Below are positions 7,159 through 14,909 of a DNA stretch of 28,810 nt, piece after piece. The position numbers and the translations under genes are program-made. The DNA lies in IMG/VR virus record IMGVR_UViG_3300035698_022442, positions 1 through 28,810 of that record. The stretch is one strand, 5' to 3'. Position 1 is the first letter of the stretch. Every line of letters starts with the position of its first letter. Source of the DNA: a virus. The notes under the pieces were generated by a model that saw only the letters and a list, made by a program, of their open reading frames with translations, was not told the DNA's origin and did not search any database.

Positions 7159-8217
7159 ATGGAAGCAATATTCAAAGGATATGAAGATGGATTCAGCATC
7201 GATAAGTGCAAAACACGATTCGACGCTGGAGCTATAGATAAAGATAATTTTGGCGGTTATTCAAAAGAATACTATAACCCAATGAAAAAGGTCAATAGGA
7301 TGATTGAAATTGCTAAGAACTCTTATAATACACAGAAAGCATCAATAGATTCCCAAACAGGTGGAGCAGGAACTACAGGAACTGCATTAGTCCCAGTATA
7401 TCCAGATCCAAACATTGTGAATCGAACAATACGACAAACACCGTTGAGAAATATAACTCCACGAAGAGCCGTAAAAGGTTTAACGTATGATTATATACCA
7501 CTCACAGCAAAGGGCGGTGCATTTTGGGCAGCTGAAAATGGAGCCTTAAATGAAGTCACAGATACATATGACAGAGTCTCAGTGGCTATTAAGTTCCTTT
7601 ATGCAAAGGGATTGATATCAGGCCCGGCTATTGCAGGTATGCGAGGATTTATCGATCCTACACAACTTGATCTAGGCGTAAAGACTGATAGCATATATGA
7701 AGCTGAAGAAGATGCATTAATCAATGGAGATGCAACGACAACTCCTCTTGAACCAAGTGGAATGATTAAATCGATTTCGACCAATACGACAAATTTGTCT
7801 GCTGGCAATCCAACACTACCTGGAATAAGAGCAGAGATTGCAACAACATTCAATGCTAAAGGATTTCCAACAATTGCAATAACAGATGCAACGACTCATA
7901 ACTATGTTAAAGGTTTATTGTTAGATATTCAAAGACAGGTTACAAATCCTTCAGAGGGTATACTTGGTTTTGGTATTCCAGATGCATTTGAGTTTGATCA
8001 GTTGATGTTTATAAAGGATATCTTTATGCCAACAGCAGCCTCATCAAAAAGAATTTTATTTCTAGATATGAGATATATATTCTTCGGAGTCTTACAAGAC
8101 TTGACATATGAGGAGAAGTACACCGACCAGGATGGCTTTGTTTATCTACTGAAGGAATATCTGACAGTCGTCAACACATTCGAAGCCGCATCTTCACAGA
8201 TGTATGGTATAGCATAG
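7159..8217 (+). CDS. major capsid protein, HK97 fold
   Basis: 352 aa. Its position directly after the protease-scaffold, its size, and the segments LVPVYPDPNIVNRTIRQTPLR, YDYIPLTAKGGAFWAAENGA and the P-domain-like IAITDATTHNYVKGLLLDIQ fit HK97-type shell proteins. Residues 1-60 are helical and charged and may be an N-arm or a cleaved delta region. The start is set by GAGGT at 7148-7152, six bases before the ATG, overlapping the upstream stop. It is followed by two small paralogous genes. Confidence 0.85.
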   Translation: MEAIFKGYEDGFSIDKCKTRFDAGAIDKDNFGGYSKEYYNPMKKVNRMIEIAKNSYNTQKASIDSQTGGAGTTGTALVPVYPDPNIVNRTIRQTPLRNITPRRAVKGLTYDYIPLTAKGGAFWAAENGALNEVTDTYDRVSVAIKFLYAKGLISGPAIAGMRGFIDPTQLDLGVKTDSIYEAEEDALINGDATTTPLEPSGMIKSISTNTTNLSAGNPTLPGIRAEIATTFNAKGFPTIAITDATTHNYVKGLLLDIQRQVTNPSEGILGFGIPDAFEFDQLMFIKDIFMPTAASSKRILFLDMRYIFFGVLQDLTYEEKYTDQDGFVYLLKEYLTVVNTFEAASSQMYGIA

Positions 8218-8232
8218 AGAGGTAATGGAAAA

Positions 8233-8514
8233 ATGGTAGCCATAGTCGAAACATTTCGGAAAATCGCAGTTGTTGGTGACTTAAAAATCATCACAATACA
8301 AACTACTGCTGCAGCTGATACAAGCCATACAATTGACCTTAACTCAGATGCAACCAATGGTAAGGGTGTTGTTATGACCGAAATCTTGAACTCATATCTT
8401 CAAGATGATGCAGGAACAAATATTGATGATTTAGCATTTGTCCCAGCAACAGGTATTTTAACAATGCCGACAATAAGCACTGGAATCCATAATATAACGA
8501 TAATCGGGTACTAA
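8233..8514 (+). CDS. small beta-rich protein A, likely capsid decoration
   Basis: 93 aa, beta-rich (KIITIQTTAAADTSHTIDL; TISTGIHNITIIGY). AGGTAAT lies just after the capsid gene's stop and seven bases before the ATG. It is a tandem paralogue of the next gene: about 65 of 93 residues are identical by eye. The position behind the major capsid protein and the small size suggest a capsid decoration or cement protein, by analogy with other tailed viruses. No specific family is recognised. Confidence 0.65.
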   Translation: MVAIVETFRKIAVVGDLKIITIQTTAAADTSHTIDLNSDATNGKGVVMTEILNSYLQDDAGTNIDDLAFVPATGILTMPTISTGIHNITIIGY

Positions 8515-8515
8515 A

Positions 8516-8797
8516 ATGACTGCAGCACCTGAGACATTTCGGAAATTTGGATTTACGGGAGACCTGAAATTTATATCAATACAAACAACCGCAGCAGCGG
8601 CATCAACAGACACAATTGATTTGTTAACTGATGCAACTGACGGTAAAGGTGTTGTTATGACTCAAGTCTTAAATACTTATTTGCAGGACGATGCAGGAAC
8701 AAATGTTGCAGATTTGGAATTTGATCCAGCAACGGGTATTATAACCTTGCCGACAATAAGCACTGGAATCCATAATATCTTAGTAACAGGATATTAA
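8516..8797 (+). CDS. small beta-rich protein B, paralogue of A
   Basis: 93 aa, the second copy of the tandem pair. It shares ETFRK, IQTTAAA, GKGVVMT, YLQDDAGTN and PTISTGIHNI with the first copy and differs mainly in residues 2-14. It starts one base after the previous stop with no clear ribosome binding site, so translation is probably coupled. An oligo-T terminator follows. The pair may form hetero-oligomers or decorate two kinds of site on the shell. Confidence 0.65.
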   Translation: MTAAPETFRKFGFTGDLKFISIQTTAAAASTDTIDLLTDATDGKGVVMTQVLNTYLQDDAGTNVADLEFDPATGIITLPTISTGIHNILVTGY

Positions 8798-8798
8798 A

Positions 8799-8816
8799 TT
8801 TTTTTATTTTTTTATT
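8799..8816 (+). terminator. oligo-T archaeal terminator
   Basis: Two T7 runs separated by A, directly behind the stop of the second 93-aa gene. No stem-loop is needed for archaeal termination. Readthrough into the next gene would carry the structured RNA at 8825. Confidence 0.6.
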
Positions 8817-8824
8817 ACAACTGT

Positions 8825-8893
8825 ATCATATCGCCTGGGACGATATGGTGAAAGCACTCTGTAAAATACAGAGGGGCAATGACTCCCAGGGAG
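8825..8893 (+). ncRNA. structured 5' leader with loop-to-leader pseudoknot
   Basis: Hairpin P1 ATCATATCG/CGATATGGT (8825-8849; one G-U) has a 7-base loop CCTGGGA (8834-8840). All seven loop bases are complementary to TCCCAGG at 8884-8890. Between them lie a second hairpin CTCTGTA/TACAGAG with an AAA loop (8857-8873) and unpaired GAAAGC and GGGCAATGAC. The 3' pseudoknot strand overlaps the ribosome binding region (GGGAG 8889-8893) of the gene starting at 8902. A competing hairpin CTCC-CAG-GGAG (8883-8893) would mask that site. The layout resembles preQ1-II or fluoride riboswitches in outline, but the sequence matches neither. Confidence 0.6.
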
Positions 8894-8901
8894 AAAGAAA
8901 A

Positions 8902-9966
8902 ATGGGATTAGGATTTAGAACAATACCAACAGGAGGTGTAGCAGCACCACCTTATACAAATGGGCCGTATCAATTCAGTGAAGATATTACATTTGCAAAT
9001 GCTTCAATGGGTAGCGGTGGAGAAGGAGCATCATGGTATGTTGACGGTACAAATGGAGCATCAACGAATGATGCCAAAAGTTGGTCAACAGCTATAGATA
9101 CAATTCAAGGTGCAATTGATCTGGCAGGAGCTGGAGATACAGTATATGTTACATCACAATTGATTACTGATTTTACAGGAGATCCTACAAGTTATGCTGA
9201 AAATGTGACAATTACAGCAGGATTGAATAATTTATCAATCATTGGTGTAAGCCGAGGGAGAACCCAAGGTGGATTGCCCCAACTTAAAGTTGGAAGCACA
9301 ACCACACAGGCACTTTTAACCGTTAATGCAGCAGGATGTTTGATCTTAAACATGGGTTTAAATGGAATAGGTGCAACAGGTGGTGGAATACTTCTTGATG
9401 ATGATAATTCAACAACAACAGCTTTCGGAACAACTATAGCAAGTTGCCATTTCAAAAACTGTGTAGGTACAACAGCTACTAATGCAGCAACTGGTGGAGC
9501 AATTCAATGGTCAACTGAAGGTAACGCATGGCAAGTTCTTATTTCTGGAAACAGATTTTATAAAAATGTTGGAGATATAGTTTTGCTTGGGACATCAAAT
9601 TCAGTTCCTCAAGATGTTGTTATTGAAAATAATGATTTCAGTGGGCCTGCAGCAAATACAGATTGTAATCTATATTTGAAAGGTGGTTCTGGAATGAATG
9701 GTGTTGTTATTAAAAACAATACATTTTCAGCAATTCCAGCAATTGGTTCAGCAACAAATCATCAGTGTCTTGCATTAACAGGATGTGTAGGTATTATGGC
9801 TGGAAATTTGTTTGCAGCTACAACCGCTGAAGGTGAAACAGAAAGAACTTTCGGTGCTGCAGGGGATGAATTAGTTCCAGTAACGGTATTTATGGCTGCA
9901 AATTATGGAGAGTTTGGAACTGGTGTAGGTGCAGGTTTAATATCTGGAGAAATATTCAGAACGTAA
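8902..9966 (+). CDS. parallel beta-helix surface protein
   Basis: 354 aa. After an N-terminal region comes WYVDGTNGASTNDAKSW followed by TIQGAIDLAGAGDTVYV, the entry signature of pectin-lyase-fold, DUF1565-type right-handed beta-helices. Short beta rungs such as NVTITAGLNNLSIIG, VLISGNRFYKN, VVIENNDFSG and GVVIKNNTFS follow. There is no signal peptide. It is likely a capsid-bound or tail spike protein, possibly glycan binding. The ATG at 8902 is chosen over an in-frame ATG at 8845 because it follows GGGAG by eight bases; 8845 lies inside the leader RNA. Confidence 0.7.
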   Translation: MGLGFRTIPTGGVAAPPYTNGPYQFSEDITFANASMGSGGEGASWYVDGTNGASTNDAKSWSTAIDTIQGAIDLAGAGDTVYVTSQLITDFTGDPTSYAENVTITAGLNNLSIIGVSRGRTQGGLPQLKVGSTTTQALLTVNAAGCLILNMGLNGIGATGGGILLDDDNSTTTAFGTTIASCHFKNCVGTTATNAATGGAIQWSTEGNAWQVLISGNRFYKNVGDIVLLGTSNSVPQDVVIENNDFSGPAANTDCNLYLKGGSGMNGVVIKNNTFSAIPAIGSATNHQCLALTGCVGIMAGNLFAATTAEGETERTFGAAGDELVPVTVFMAANYGEFGTGVGAGLISGEIFRT

Positions 9967-9970
9967 ATAA

Positions 9971-9987
9971 TTTTTTATTTTTTCATT
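9971..9987 (+). terminator. oligo-T archaeal terminator
   Basis: T6, A, T6 shortly after the beta-helix stop codon. It is followed by another structured leader, as at 8799. Confidence 0.55.
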
Positions 9988-9990
9988 ATT

Positions 9991-10017
9991 TATCTGAAAC
10001 CCTTGACGGAACAGATA
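9991..10017 (+). promoter_or_regulatory. leader hairpin upstream of 10043 gene
   Basis: TATCTG (9991-9996) pairs with CAGATA (10012-10017) around a 15-base loop (AAACCCTTGACGGAA). It lies between the oligo-T stretch and the ribosome binding site GAGG. It may stabilise the 5' end of a message or regulate it. Weak evidence. Confidence 0.35.
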
Positions 10018-10042
10018 TAAAAAAAGCGAGGAATGATTAAAA

Positions 10043-10543
10043 ATGGTAGATAATTTTTTGAAATGGGAACAGTATGGAGTTGCTCATTCAAATAGAAATT
10101 TATTGGCAAATCAAGAATGGCCAAGGTATCAATCTCAAGAATTAGCAGTTACATTTGATGGTGGAACAACAAATGGAATTGGGGATGAAAGTGGATCAAG
10201 CAATCCTTATACTATGTTTACGGTAACGGGTATCATCGAAATTTCTATAATTGCAGTGGTTACAACTGATCTTGTAGGAGCTGCTACATTAGAATGTGGA
10301 ACAACTACAACAACAGCTGGCTTGATAGCACAAGTAGCAAATACAACAACTATGGATGCTCCACAAATTTGGCACGATGCAACTGTTAATGCAACTATTG
10401 AATTGTCAAGTGTTATCACTAGAAAGATCATAAGTGAAGACATTAAACTTTTGATAACTACAGCGGATATTACAGCCGGTGTGATTAAGTTTATTGTTCG
10501 ATGGGCACCAATATCAGCTGATGGAAATTTAGTGGTGGTATAA
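10043..10543 (+). CDS. predicted virion structural protein (beta-rich)
   Basis: 166 aa. The N-terminus WEQYGVAHSNRNLLANQEW is amphipathic; the rest is a beta-sandwich-like run of Thr/Ile/Val strands (EISIIAVVTTDLVGAATLECGTT; VIKFIVRWAPIS). There is no signal peptide. GAGG lies 10-13 bases upstream. It sits in the surface-protein island. Not recognised. Confidence 0.55.
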   Translation: MVDNFLKWEQYGVAHSNRNLLANQEWPRYQSQELAVTFDGGTTNGIGDESGSSNPYTMFTVTGIIEISIIAVVTTDLVGAATLECGTTTTTAGLIAQVANTTTMDAPQIWHDATVNATIELSSVITRKIISEDIKLLITTADITAGVIKFIVRWAPISADGNLVVV

Positions 10544-10545
10544 TT

Positions 10546-10839
10546 ATGAAAAAGCTGATTGAACATGACGGAAATGGATCTATAACAATTGATACTCGAT
10601 TGGCTATAGGGACTTTTATAATTTTGTTATTAACGGCGATAATTGCAATTGTGTCTTCATCAGTAAATGTTCGAGCAAATATTGATGAAAATACTAATCA
10701 TTTAACAGATATAAAAGAATGTACTGATGATATTACAGAAGATATAAATAATCATGAAAAAAGATTAGTTGCTATTGAAACACATTATGATCATATAAGT
10801 GGTTCTTTAGAAAGGATTGAATTAAAAATCAACGGGTGA
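10546..10839 (+). CDS. membrane-anchored coiled-coil protein (XhlA-like architecture)
   Basis: 97 aa. One strong transmembrane helix at about residues 18-40 (LAIGTFIILLLTAIIAIVSSS), then a helical tail with heptads (IDENTNHLTDIKECTDDITEDINNHEKRLVAIE). This one-TM plus coiled-coil layout resembles phage XhlA-type membrane proteins, though with the TM segment first, so the resemblance is only architectural. It may anchor virion or lysis components at the membrane. It starts two bases after the previous stop. Confidence 0.5.
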   Translation: MKKLIEHDGNGSITIDTRLAIGTFIILLLTAIIAIVSSSVNVRANIDENTNHLTDIKECTDDITEDINNHEKRLVAIETHYDHISGSLERIELKING

Positions 10840-10844
10840 ATCAA

Positions 10845-11183
10845 ATGGAATTCAAAAACATAACAAAAAAAGTAATCAATATAAAAGTAGATGGTGAATG
10901 GAAAGCTGTTGAACCAAACAAAACTATTATACTTCCAGTATATGTTGGAGTAAGACAAGAAGGTTTTATAGGATTAGAGAAACTAGAAGAACCTGAAGAA
11001 CCTGAGAAAGAACTTGAAATCATTGAACAACCTGAAATGCTTGAAGAAGAAGAGTTAGAAAAACTCACAAAGGATGGTTTGAATGATTATGCCGCTAAAA
11101 TTGGATTAGAGGAAGTCAAGTCATCAATGAAAAAATCTGATATGATTGAAGCTATTCTTGAATACCAAAATGAAGATGAATAA
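10845..11183 (+). CDS. protein with C-terminal HeH/SAP-like helix domain
   Basis: 112 aa. Residues 1-45 are beta (KVINIKVDGEWKAVEPNKTIILP). A Glu/Pro-rich linker (EEPEEPEKELEIIEQPEM) joins a C-terminal helix-extended-helix: LTKDGLNDYAAKIGL ... SSMKKSDMIEAILEY, the pattern of HeH/SAP domains common at phage protein termini. The start at 10845 follows GGGTGA; a GTG at 10836 is the alternative. It overlaps the next gene by a few codons. Confidence 0.6.
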   Translation: MEFKNITKKVINIKVDGEWKAVEPNKTIILPVYVGVRQEGFIGLEKLEEPEEPEKELEIIEQPEMLEEEELEKLTKDGLNDYAAKIGLEEVKSSMKKSDMIEAILEYQNEDE

Positions 11184-14142
11184 ACTTTTTTCAATCTTTG
11201 TATTTTTTATTTTACTTAGTGTAGCGGTTATTGCCTGGACTCCTCCAAGCGATGCTAATTTTAGAAACTATTATAATCTTTATAATGTTAAGAATGCAAA
11301 TGGTACAAATGCAACATTTATTAATTTTTATGGAACATTATTTGGAAATTTTACACCAAGTGGAGATGTAGATATGAATGGGTATTCAATATTTAATGTT
11401 ACAGATGTTAATGCAACAAATGCAAACATAACAAATATTGATGTTACAAATATTGATGTTACAAATATTGATGCTATAAGTATTGATGCTACAGATGTTA
11501 ATGCAACAAATGCAAACATAACAAATATTGATGCTACAGAAATAGATACAACAAATTTAAGTGCAACAAATATTAGTGCAATAAATATAAGTGCTACAAA
11601 TATAGATACAACAAATTTAAGTGCGACAAATATAAGTGCTGATAATATTACTGGAACCGAAATATATCAAAATGGAAATGTTGTTTTAGATAGTTCAGAT
11701 GAAGCTGATTTAAATGTTAATAGTTCAAATTATTGGGCCGGAGTATCTTCTTTCAGTCCATCACATTTTTATAATGCTATAAATGTTCTTACTTTTAATG
11801 TTACATGGGCTAGTACCGTTTGGTGTGCATTAACAGGGTGCACAATGTCTGGAAATATAGCAATGGGTTCTAATGATATTACAGGAGCAGATACAATAAC
11901 AGCAACAGGATTAGGGACATTTGATAGTCTTACAACAGGTATTGCAGCAACAGAGTTATACCAAATGAATCAAGCAGTAAGAACAAGTGATGATGTAGAA
12001 TTTGCTAATATAACTCAAAGTGGAAATCGTGTGCTTGATACAACTGATGAAGCAGATTTAAATGTTAATAGTTCAACTTGGTGGGCTGGAGTGTCTTCTT
12101 TCAATCCAACACATTTTTCAGATATTATAAATGTTCTTACTTTTAACACAACATGGGCCAATACTATTTGGTGCACATTAACTGGATGTACAATGATAGG
12201 AGATATAGCAATGGGCACAAATGATATCACAGGAGCCGGAGCTATATCAGCAACTGGAACAGGAACCTTTGGAAATCTTACAACAGGTATTGCAGAAACA
12301 GAATTATATCAGATGAATCAAGCAGTAAGAATGAGTGATGCGGTACTTTTTGCCAATGCAACAGCACAAAATATTATTAGAAATGGAACAGTTGTTGATA
12401 TCAGATCATTTGGTGCAGAATCAAATGATGGAGTATCAGATCAAGCAGCACTTCAAGCAGCTATAAATTCTCAAACAGAAAATTATAGTGTATATATTCC
12501 TCCTGGAGTATGGGATGTTGATGATGTAACAACAATTGCGAATACAAAAATAAATATATTAATTTTTGGAGAAGGAGAAGCATCTGTTATAAGACTTATG
12601 GATAATTCAGATACTGATATATTTGTAGTAGATGGAAATGGAGATGGAACCCGAGATGGTATTTTCTTTAAAGATTTTGTTATTGATGGTAACAAAGCAA
12701 ATCAAGGTGCAAATGGAGAAGGTATATATTTAGATGCCTATGTTGATTGGGTAATTATTGATAACTTACATATCTATGATACATTTGAAGAAGCTATAAG
12801 AGCAAATAGTCCACGAGATCTTCTTATAATTAATAATATTATTGAAGATGCAGGTGATGATACACTTGAATTATATAAGCCTAGAAGATTTCAAGTTCTT
12901 GGCAATAGAATTTATAGATCAAATAAGCATGGTATTTTTGCTGATACAAATGATGATTGGGCTATTCAAGATGGAGTTGTTGCAAATAATTTTGTAACAG
13001 GTGTAATTTCTGATGAGAAAAGTGGAATACATATAGGCGGTGGTCAGGTAGCTACTCGCATAGTTGTTTCTGGAAATATAGTTACTGATGCTACAAATAC
13101 TCCAATTGGTATAAATGGAATATTTGTTAATGCTGATTTTTCTTCTATTACTGGTAATCAAATATATGATGCTACAGGTGCTGGAATTGAAGTTAAAGGA
13201 GAGCATATAAGTATTACAGGAAACACAATTCATAAAAATATTAAAGCTCAAGGTACAAGTTCTGGAATTTCTGTGAATAGCGCACAACATTTAACTATTA
13301 GCGGTAATGAAATTTATAATACAACCCTTAATGGAATTAAACTTGACGGTACACTACATGAATATGTGACAATAACAGGCAATACAATAGGAAATAGCAA
13401 AGGAGCAGGTGTAAAAATAACAGCTGATGGTGGAGAAACAGCAAGATTTATTCGTGTTGAAGGTAACACAATATATGATGATAATACAACTCACTTTCAA
13501 TTATATGGTGTACAATGCTCAGGAGTTGGAACTTTAGAAAATATTGTAATATCAGATAATAACATGTATAATACCGGTTCAAATGTTACAGGATGTCCTG
13601 TTGGATCAACATACACTTATTCCAATCTTGTTCTTAATAATAGTATATGTATTGGTGGAAAATGTATTAATCAATGGTCTGAAGTAAATGGAACTGGTTC
13701 AAGCAATATAACAGATGTAACAGGTACAGCACCAATAGCAAGTAGTGCTGGAGGAACACCTGATATAAGTTTAATAGCATGTGGTAATACAGAAATATAT
13801 AAATATAATACAACAAGCAGTGCTTGGGAATGTAGAGCAGATGAAAGTAGTGGTGGCGGTGGAACAGCTTATGATCAAAGTTTAAATACAACTGATGCTG
13901 TTGTATTTTTAACTGTAGATACAGGTCAAGGAGCAAATGAGCTTTATGATATGGATCAGAATGTATTGGAAGCTTCAGATGTTACATTTGATAATATAAC
14001 AGTCGATGATATTGAGATGGGTACATATTTAACCACACCTATCCCATGGATTCAAAACTTTAACAGCTCACATTTTACATGTATGGATTCAAATGGATCC
14101 ATGCTTATATGTATGGGATGCGGATTGCCAAGGTGCACTTAA
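11170..14142 (+). CDS. giant exported beta-helix tailspike-like adhesin
   Basis: 990 aa. Order of parts: Sec-type signal peptide (about 1-22, FSIFVFFILLSVAVIA); pentapeptide-like stretch (about 75-160) with units such as TNIDV, TNLSA and TNISA; two tandem 116-aa repeats (nt 11671-12366, 86/116 identical by eye); a pectate-lyase-3-type entry (FGAESNDGVSDQAALQAAI ... YIPPGVWDV); about 12 PbH1-like beta-helix rungs (VVSGNIVTDATNTP, ISITGNTIHKN); and a C-terminal LNTTDAVVF repeat ending in Cys-rich MLICMGCGLPRCT. N-x-S/T sequons are frequent, fitting archaeal N-glycosylation. A signal peptide is odd for a tail protein, so it may be displayed on the cell. Start 11170; 11176 is also possible. Confidence 0.75.
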   Translation: MKMNKLFSIFVFFILLSVAVIAWTPPSDANFRNYYNLYNVKNANGTNATFINFYGTLFGNFTPSGDVDMNGYSIFNVTDVNATNANITNIDVTNIDVTNIDAISIDATDVNATNANITNIDATEIDTTNLSATNISAINISATNIDTTNLSATNISADNITGTEIYQNGNVVLDSSDEADLNVNSSNYWAGVSSFSPSHFYNAINVLTFNVTWASTVWCALTGCTMSGNIAMGSNDITGADTITATGLGTFDSLTTGIAATELYQMNQAVRTSDDVEFANITQSGNRVLDTTDEADLNVNSSTWWAGVSSFNPTHFSDIINVLTFNTTWANTIWCTLTGCTMIGDIAMGTNDITGAGAISATGTGTFGNLTTGIAETELYQMNQAVRMSDAVLFANATAQNIIRNGTVVDIRSFGAESNDGVSDQAALQAAINSQTENYSVYIPPGVWDVDDVTTIANTKINILIFGEGEASVIRLMDNSDTDIFVVDGNGDGTRDGIFFKDFVIDGNKANQGANGEGIYLDAYVDWVIIDNLHIYDTFEEAIRANSPRDLLIINNIIEDAGDDTLELYKPRRFQVLGNRIYRSNKHGIFADTNDDWAIQDGVVANNFVTGVISDEKSGIHIGGGQVATRIVVSGNIVTDATNTPIGINGIFVNADFSSITGNQIYDATGAGIEVKGEHISITGNTIHKNIKAQGTSSGISVNSAQHLTISGNEIYNTTLNGIKLDGTLHEYVTITGNTIGNSKGAGVKITADGGETARFIRVEGNTIYDDNTTHFQLYGVQCSGVGTLENIVISDNNMYNTGSNVTGCPVGSTYTYSNLVLNNSICIGGKCINQWSEVNGTGSSNITDVTGTAPIASSAGGTPDISLIACGNTEIYKYNTTSSAWECRADESSGGGGTAYDQSLNTTDAVVFLTVDTGQGANELYDMDQNVLEASDVTFDNITVDDIEMGTYLTTPIPWIQNFNSSHFTCMDSNGSMLICMGCGLPRCT
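11400..11533 (+). repeat. 44-bp perfect direct repeat within pentapeptide-coding region
   Basis: Positions 11400-11443 and 11490-11533 are identical (44 bases, 90-bp period), with 15-bp units such as ACAAATATTGATGTT between them. Unequal exchange here would change the adhesin length in frame by 30 residues. Confidence 0.8.
11671..12366 (+). repeat. tandem duplication, 2 x 348 bp, in the adhesin gene
   Basis: Two units (11671-12018 and 12019-12366) encode 116-residue modules that both contain EADLNVNSS, WAGVSSF, LTGCTM and TELYQMNQAVR. I count 86 of 116 identical residues. Each unit has two Cys in WC-x-LTGC, which could form a disulfide. Confidence 0.8.
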
Positions 14143-14909
14143 TGGCAAAACTTGAAGTAAAAGATGGAGTATACGGGGCAGCCATTGTAATATTAATAAC
14201 TATAATGGGTATTCAACTTTTAAATGTAGATGGATGGTATTATTGTGAAATTGAAAACACAATGAAAGAGTGCTCAGAGCTTAGATCATATGGAATTCCA
14301 GATGCAAAATGTATTGGAATAGATGGAGTAAATGATATCTGTACTTCAGGAGGAACTCGAGCACCATGGAAACCCCTTGATAATTATATTAATATAACCC
14401 CTGATAAAGAAGTTGTCGTTGAATCATTGCAGGAATGTCATATTGAATATTATGATAAATCAGTTGCTGTTTATGAAACATGCAATCAATCTGTATATAA
14501 TTATAAAGATTGTATAGAAACTCATAAAAATGGAACATGCATAAATTGGTCAACTTATGATATTGAATATCCTTGTTATAATAGAACAGAAATTCAGGAA
14601 AAGAATTGGACAATATGTGAACCAATTGGATTTAATATCATATTTGGAGGAAAAAAAGAATATAACATCACAGGAGATTGTTGTGGATATTTTAATGAAA
14701 CCCAGCAAATTATGTGCAAAGAAAAAATCAATGGTATTTGCAATCCTAAATGCCAACAATCTTCACTTGATCCAGATGAGTATGATGAATATTGTATGAT
14801 TTATCAAATTAATGAAAAAGATATAACTCCTAGCATGGTTGGTGAATATGACTATGTTAAAAATAATCAGATTAAATTATCAGATATAACGATGGAAAAG
14901 ATTAAATGA
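14142..14909 (+). CDS. Cys-rich single-pass membrane glycoprotein
   Basis: 255 aa. A transmembrane or uncleaved signal helix lies at about residues 9-27 (GAAIVILITIMGIQLL). The remainder is an ectodomain with 16 cysteines, including an adjacent CC pair, and about eight N-x-S/T sequons (NQS, NGT, NWS, NRT, NWT, NIT, NET). It is expected to be a disulfide-bonded, glycosylated protein outside the cell. The start at 14142 is set by AGGTG six bases upstream; the ATG overlaps the adhesin stop (TAATG). It is coupled with the adhesin and the LamG gene. Family not recognised. Confidence 0.65.
   Translation: MAKLEVKDGVYGAAIVILITIMGIQLLNVDGWYYCEIENTMKECSELRSYGIPDAKCIGIDGVNDICTSGGTRAPWKPLDNYINITPDKEVVVESLQECHIEYYDKSVAVYETCNQSVYNYKDCIETHKNGTCINWSTYDIEYPCYNRTEIQEKNWTICEPIGFNIIFGGKKEYNITGDCCGYFNETQQIMCKEKINGICNPKCQQSSLDPDEYDEYCMIYQINEKDITPSMVGEYDYVKNNQIKLSDITMEKIK

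Noticed and set aside
6627-7211. Long minus-strand reading frame of 194 codons opposite the protease-scaffold gene
   Set aside because: Shadow of a strongly biased coiled-coil gene; composition is Ser/Phe/Ala-rich low complexity and no ribosome site or domain is visible.
8845-8901. Upstream in-frame start for the beta-helix gene
   Set aside because: It lies inside the structured leader, has no useful ribosome site, and its residues look unlike the rest of the protein.
12919-13290. Minus-strand frame of 123 codons opposite the adhesin
   Set aside because: Repetitive Ser/Asn/Tyr-rich shadow of the beta-helix rungs; no ribosome site.
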